Positions 58,940-62,142 of a stretch of 62,142 nucleotides of DNA are shown here, piece by piece. A program made the translations under genes and the position numbers. The notes below the pieces were generated by a model that did no database searches, was not told the origin of the DNA, and saw nothing but the letters and a program-made list of their open reading frames with translations. The stretch's first letter is position 1. Every line of letters begins with the position of its first letter. The DNA is from a virus, in the IMG/VR virus record IMGVR_UViG_3300042691_022332, positions 1-62,142 of that record, one strand, 5' to 3'.

Positions 58940-59671
58940 TTATTTGCTCTGCGCTGGAAGAATATAGTTATATTCAGCAACACCGCTGTCTACAGTAATT
59001 TGCATAGCACCGGCATCTGCGATCTTCATAGTGATCTTGCCACCTAGATTAAGAATACTACGAACTTGTGTAACAGGCCACGCCCAAGTGTGTTTGAGTT
59101 TGCCAGTAATATTTGATTGGAAAACAAAACTACCTGCGTGGCTTGCGGCATCGCCGAAGAACACTACTAGGTTTCCATTTTCGGTACGAACTTGGAATAC
59201 GTTTTCTTCGTTGTGTGCCTCAGCCTGCAACTTCAAACGTTGAATAGCACTGATGCTAGGTTCAAACTCTACCTCCCAACTAGCACCTTTGAACTTGACA
59301 GTCTTCAATTTTTCATTGATGATATCACTGTTCATGAAGCGATAGTCGTTTTGAAAGTCGCCTGCTTGATTTTTAAAGTGTAGACCTGTAGGAATCACAG
59401 TGCCATTACGGTCTGCGGTAACAACATTAATCTGTGCGTTTTCTTTGTACTCTGGATTTTTCAAGTGTAGATTCAACTTGTCCAGATTAGGCATACCAAA
59501 TGTGCCTTTAAACTCTACCACTGGTGTATGTGCAGTGGCACTAACAATAACACTACGGTCTTCAGCCATAGATTCGATAGTGGTAGTTTTATCCTCACCA
59601 CTAATTTTAACCAAAGGCAGGAAGCCTAGGCTGTGCGTATGTGCTACGATGTCTTGTAGAATGTCTTTCAT
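58940..59671 (-). CDS. 45: DNA polymerase sliding clamp (gp45)
   Basis: A 243-residue protein of the T4 clamp family: MKDILQDIVAHTHSLGFLPL at the N-terminus, SVIVSATAHTPVVEFKGTFGM, a central beta-rich domain with GDFQNDYRFMNSDI, and a C-terminal MQITVDSGVAEYNYILPAQ. It forms a trimeric ring that tethers gp43 to DNA and activates late transcription. It follows gp43 in the same strand and has its own promoter at 59693-59721. Confidence 0.93.
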   Translation of the reverse strand: MKDILQDIVAHTHSLGFLPLVKISGEDKTTTIESMAEDRSVIVSATAHTPVVEFKGTFGMPNLDKLNLHLKNPEYKENAQINVVTADRNGTVIPTGLHFKNQAGDFQNDYRFMNSDIINEKLKTVKFKGASWEVEFEPSISAIQRLKLQAEAHNEENVFQVRTENGNLVVFFGDAASHAGSFVFQSNITGKLKHTWAWPVTQVRSILNLGGKITMKIADAGAMQITVDSGVAEYNYILPAQSK

Positions 59672-59692
59672 TTTATATTTCTCCTTAGTTTT

Positions 59693-59721
59693 AGTATATA
59701 GGTTTTTTTAAGAAAAGTCAA
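59693..59721 (-). promoter_or_regulatory. Sigma70-type promoter for gp45
   Basis: On the minus strand TTGACT (59721-59716), a 17-base spacer and TATACT (59698-59693). The -35 box lies in the last codons of the polymerase gene. AAGGAG sits ahead of the gp45 ATG (59671). Confidence 0.78.
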
Positions 59722-62142
59722 ACAATTTATTGAATGTATTTTTCTCTTCGGTACTGCCAATGTCCCAATTAAGAACACCAATCAGATTCTCTAGTTTGTT
59801 GTCGATAATGGTTTGTTCCATTTCTGCATCATTGAACGGAAGTTCCATGAACCATTTTGGCAAACGCAATTCGTCAACAGGGTATGCAACACTGGTAAAT
59901 CCAATAGGATTAGATTTTAGTTTACAAACAATGACCTTCATTCCGTCTACAATCTGCATACTGTATTTGTCACTGCTCATTCGACGTAGAGTGTTCCAAT
60001 TAATACTTGCACGAACGTGTCCGGGCATATTGGCCTTGCCTTGTTTCTTTTCCTTGGCTTCATATTCTGTAATATTATTAGCACGTTTTGGACTACCTTT
60101 CTCCCAACCAGGTCTTGCTTTAAACTCTGTACGGAATTTAGTAATATGATCTAATACCTGTTCCTCAGTGGCACCAGTTAGAACTTTTTCAAGAACATCA
60201 CTTAAGAAGTCTTGGATAAATGCTGGTGTGTCACTGCGTTTAAGGTCAAGCCCCATTGCTTTAATTTTTCCGGGCTTGCCGTCAATATCGCTACGTTTTC
60301 CTTCCTTGTCGTAGTAGAGCACTGCGTATCGTTTTTTGGTAATGAATAACCCTTTGGAAGCAACAATCTCGCGACCTGCTTTAATGACTTCCCCTCTGCT
60401 TGGTGGGCAGTGAAAGGCTTCTTCCATGAATTTGACAAATGTTCCATTGACTTCTTCTCCTATTTGATCGTATAGAGTAATAACATTTTCCTTGTTCCAA
60501 GGAATAACGCCTGCTTCAATATCTTTCTTCAGAGTGGTGTACGCTGAAAAATAACAACTGTCTGTGTCACCATAGATGACTGCTTTACCGCGATAGTCAT
60601 ATTCACCGGTGACGATTTCATTAACTTTAGCCGCCATGTGCTTGACAATTTGACGACCACTTAGTGTAGTACTTTGTCCAATACGCTTGTCAAAGAATCT
60701 ACAACCGGGATTAAGAATAGCACCGTACAAACTATTTAGGTTAATCTTTTTAACCAACTGTCGTTTATCCCAGTATTCTTCCTCTACTTTATTACCTGCT
60801 TTGATACAGTCTTTGAGTTTGGCCTGCATTTCTTTACGTTCAGCATACCACCGCTTTAACAGTCCAGGAATAATACCTTCCTTCTCGTAGGTAAAGATTG
60901 TACCATTGGCACTGATAGTCCATGGCTGGTTACTGTCAAAGATTAACTTGTAAACTTCAGCGGCACTGTGTACAGTATTTTCTCCGTCTTCCCAGTCAAT
61001 GGTAATTTCCACATCTTTACGCTGTGCCATTACTGCTTCGTATTCGTCACTACCGAACTTACCTTCCCACGATGCCGCAAATGATTTCTTCTTAAGAGTC
61101 ATTTGTTCATGAATGTATGCTTCGGTAATTGTTGGACGTAGTTGTCCTACAATAGTTTCTGGACCCATGTTCAGCGCACGAATAGCACTGGGATACAGAC
61201 TGTTAATGTCTAAAGAACCGATCCAGTCTTGTAGACCTTCTTTGGGATAGGCAACGTATGCTCCTGCGGCCGCAGTATTTTCTTCTCTATCGTCCATTTT
61301 AGTACGATTAGGAACTTGAAAACCTCTACGATGGCATTCGTTAATAATGGCCTGTTCAGTAACAGCCACGGCACCCATTGTTGTCTGTAGCAATACAGTA
61401 CATTCGTGTGCCAGTTTATTAGCAAGGTCGATAAACTTTAACTTATCGTCTAGTTTGTTTAACAGCAAAGTATCTTGTCTGTTGTAGACAATAAACTTAT
61501 GAAAGTCATTGTTGTACAACTGATCCAGCGTACCTTCGTAGACAGTTTTGTTTTCGCCAATTTCCATCTCGCCAATAGCGTCCAGTCGATAAGTGTGACG
61601 TTCTTCATAGGTGTACTTGCGATACAGTTCAAGACTGTCTAAGTGTACACGACCGTGAAAGTCATATGTTACGGCTTTCTTACCATATTTTTCGTATTCA
61701 CGACGTTTAGGAAATTGATCCCATAAACAGAATCTGCGTGTGTCTTCTTTACTCAACACTTGTGTAACACGGTTAACAGTATAAGGAACGTCATAACCTT
61801 CGCTGTTCCATCCACTGATAATATCAGCATCTTGAATTAAGTCTAGGAATGTTTCCAACATATCTGCTTCGTTGTCAAACAAATGTGTGTCTGGAATATC
61901 TTCAAGTAATTTTTTAGCATCATCCATCTTCATGCCATTAGGAGGCATTGCCAACGTAATCAACTTGCCAAGCCATTTTAGGTAAACAGTAATCGCAGTG
62001 ATTGGCATGAAAGCATCTTCTGGAGTGCTGTAGCCACGTTCGGGATCAAAGTCTACCTCAATGTCGAAGAAGCAGATGTTTAGTTTAGGTCCATCTTGAT
62101 TAAGATAGTTTTCGCTTAGATGTACGAAAATTGGATTGATGT
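59708..62142 (-). CDS. 43: Family B DNA polymerase (gp43), N-terminus beyond right edge
   Basis: The reading frame stays open to the window edge, so the ATG at 62008 is internal: upstream of it the frame encodes NICFFDIEVDFD, the exonuclease I motif. Exo II (NSEGYDVPY) and Exo III (YNRQDTLLL), polymerase motif A (DINSLYPSAIR), motif B (KKINLNSLYGAI) and motif C (YGDTDSCYF) are all intact. About 810 residues lie in the window, so roughly the first 100 are missing compared with T4 gp43. It is the replicative polymerase and works with gp45 and the T4-type RNase H. Confidence 0.96.
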   Translation of the reverse strand, partial: INPIFVHLSENYLNQDGPKLNICFFDIEVDFDPERGYSTPEDAFMPITAITVYLKWLGKLITLAMPPNGMKMDDAKKLLEDIPDTHLFDNEADMLETFLDLIQDADIISGWNSEGYDVPYTVNRVTQVLSKEDTRRFCLWDQFPKRREYEKYGKKAVTYDFHGRVHLDSLELYRKYTYEERHTYRLDAIGEMEIGENKTVYEGTLDQLYNNDFHKFIVYNRQDTLLLNKLDDKLKFIDLANKLAHECTVLLQTTMGAVAVTEQAIINECHRRGFQVPNRTKMDDREENTAAAGAYVAYPKEGLQDWIGSLDINSLYPSAIRALNMGPETIVGQLRPTITEAYIHEQMTLKKKSFAASWEGKFGSDEYEAVMAQRKDVEITIDWEDGENTVHSAAEVYKLIFDSNQPWTISANGTIFTYEKEGIIPGLLKRWYAERKEMQAKLKDCIKAGNKVEEEYWDKRQLVKKINLNSLYGAILNPGCRFFDKRIGQSTTLSGRQIVKHMAAKVNEIVTGEYDYRGKAVIYGDTDSCYFSAYTTLKKDIEAGVIPWNKENVITLYDQIGEEVNGTFVKFMEEAFHCPPSRGEVIKAGREIVASKGLFITKKRYAVLYYDKEGKRSDIDGKPGKIKAMGLDLKRSDTPAFIQDFLSDVLEKVLTGATEEQVLDHITKFRTEFKARPGWEKGSPKRANNITEYEAKEKKQGKANMPGHVRASINWNTLRRMSSDKYSMQIVDGMKVIVCKLKSNPIGFTSVAYPVDELRLPKWFMELPFNDAEMEQTIIDNKLENLIGVLNWDIGSTEEKNTFNKLFDFS

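Noticed and set aside
62008-62142. ATG at 62008 as the true start of gp43
   Set aside because: The frame continues upstream and encodes the exonuclease I motif FFDIEVDFD, so the N-terminus lies beyond the window.
4299-62142. tRNA genes, CRISPR arrays, IS elements or integrase
   Set aside because: No cloverleaf with a GGTTCRA-type arm, no regularly spaced repeats and no transposase or integrase reading frame were seen by eye. A dedicated tRNA scan was not possible.

Overview
The window is a gene-dense stretch of a T4-like (myovirus) phage genome, most likely marine and related to the cyanophage/pelagiphage branch. The phage call rests on a family B DNA polymerase (gp43), a T4-type sliding clamp (gp45), a T4-type RNase H/5' exonuclease, an overlapping thymidylate synthase/dihydrofolate reductase pair, a MoxR ATPase with a VWA metallopeptidase-like partner, and many small proteins of the kind conserved in marine T4-like phages. 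Nearly all genes overlap by 1 to 50 bases (ATGA or TAATG junctions). No stretch longer than about 100 bases lacks a gene, and I saw no tRNA, integrase, IS element or CRISPR array. The DNA is AT-rich. The host cannot be named from this sequence.

Positions 1-35,795 form an accessory biosynthetic island of about 36 kb made of short operons that alternate strand. The left part (1-13,882, +) carries two glycosyltransferase-like paralogs, three tandem SGNH hydrolase-like proteins and a nucleotidyltransferase. These are followed by a cupin, a RuBisCO-like protein (form IV), an APH-like kinase, a sedoheptulose-7-phosphate cyclase-type enzyme and a short-chain dehydrogenase. After them come a glycosyltransferase, a radical SAM enzyme, a sugar epimerase/dehydratase and a fused 'sporadic carbohydrate cluster' protein. 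The rest (13,857-35,795) is a mosaic of radical SAM enzymes, 2-oxoglutarate/Fe(II) oxygenase-like proteins, amidinotransferases, PLP enzymes, a PP-loop QueC-like enzyme, acetyltransferase-like proteins and large glycosyltransferase-like proteins. Across the whole window I count nine radical SAM enzymes plus QueE, eight double-stranded beta-helix oxygenase-like proteins, three amidinotransferases and three PLP enzymes. The parts list looks like production of an unusual cyclitol/amino-sugar-containing glycan or small molecule; the product is unknown.

Positions 35,792-62,142 (all -) hold the replication and nucleotide module. It contains ThyA, DHFR, conserved small proteins, VWA/MoxR, RNase H, QueE, a CDGSH-like miniprotein missed by length cut-offs (45,057-45,224), FolE, a HIT protein and a phosphoribosyltransferase. 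A second small biosynthetic insert follows (amidinotransferase, PLP enzyme, oxygenase, cupin, radical SAM, glycosyltransferase; 48,669-54,050), then a QueD-like protein, two dehydrogenases, a DpdA-like transglycosylase, gp45 and gp43, which runs off the right edge. FolE, QueD, QueE, QueC and DpdA together form a nearly complete route for putting 7-deazaguanine into phage DNA.

Regulation is unusually legible. Six host sigma70-type promoters with exactly 17-base spacers (TTGACA/T or TTGATT with TATAAT-like -10 boxes) stand upstream of key genes, plus a slightly weaker one before gp45; two are perfect consensus. One perfect promoter would start transcription at the A of the RuBisCO-like ATG (leaderless). 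Two others are interlocked at 25,245-25,299. A T4-late-type TATAAATA lies at 29,575, and two intrinsic terminators are visible on the minus strand.
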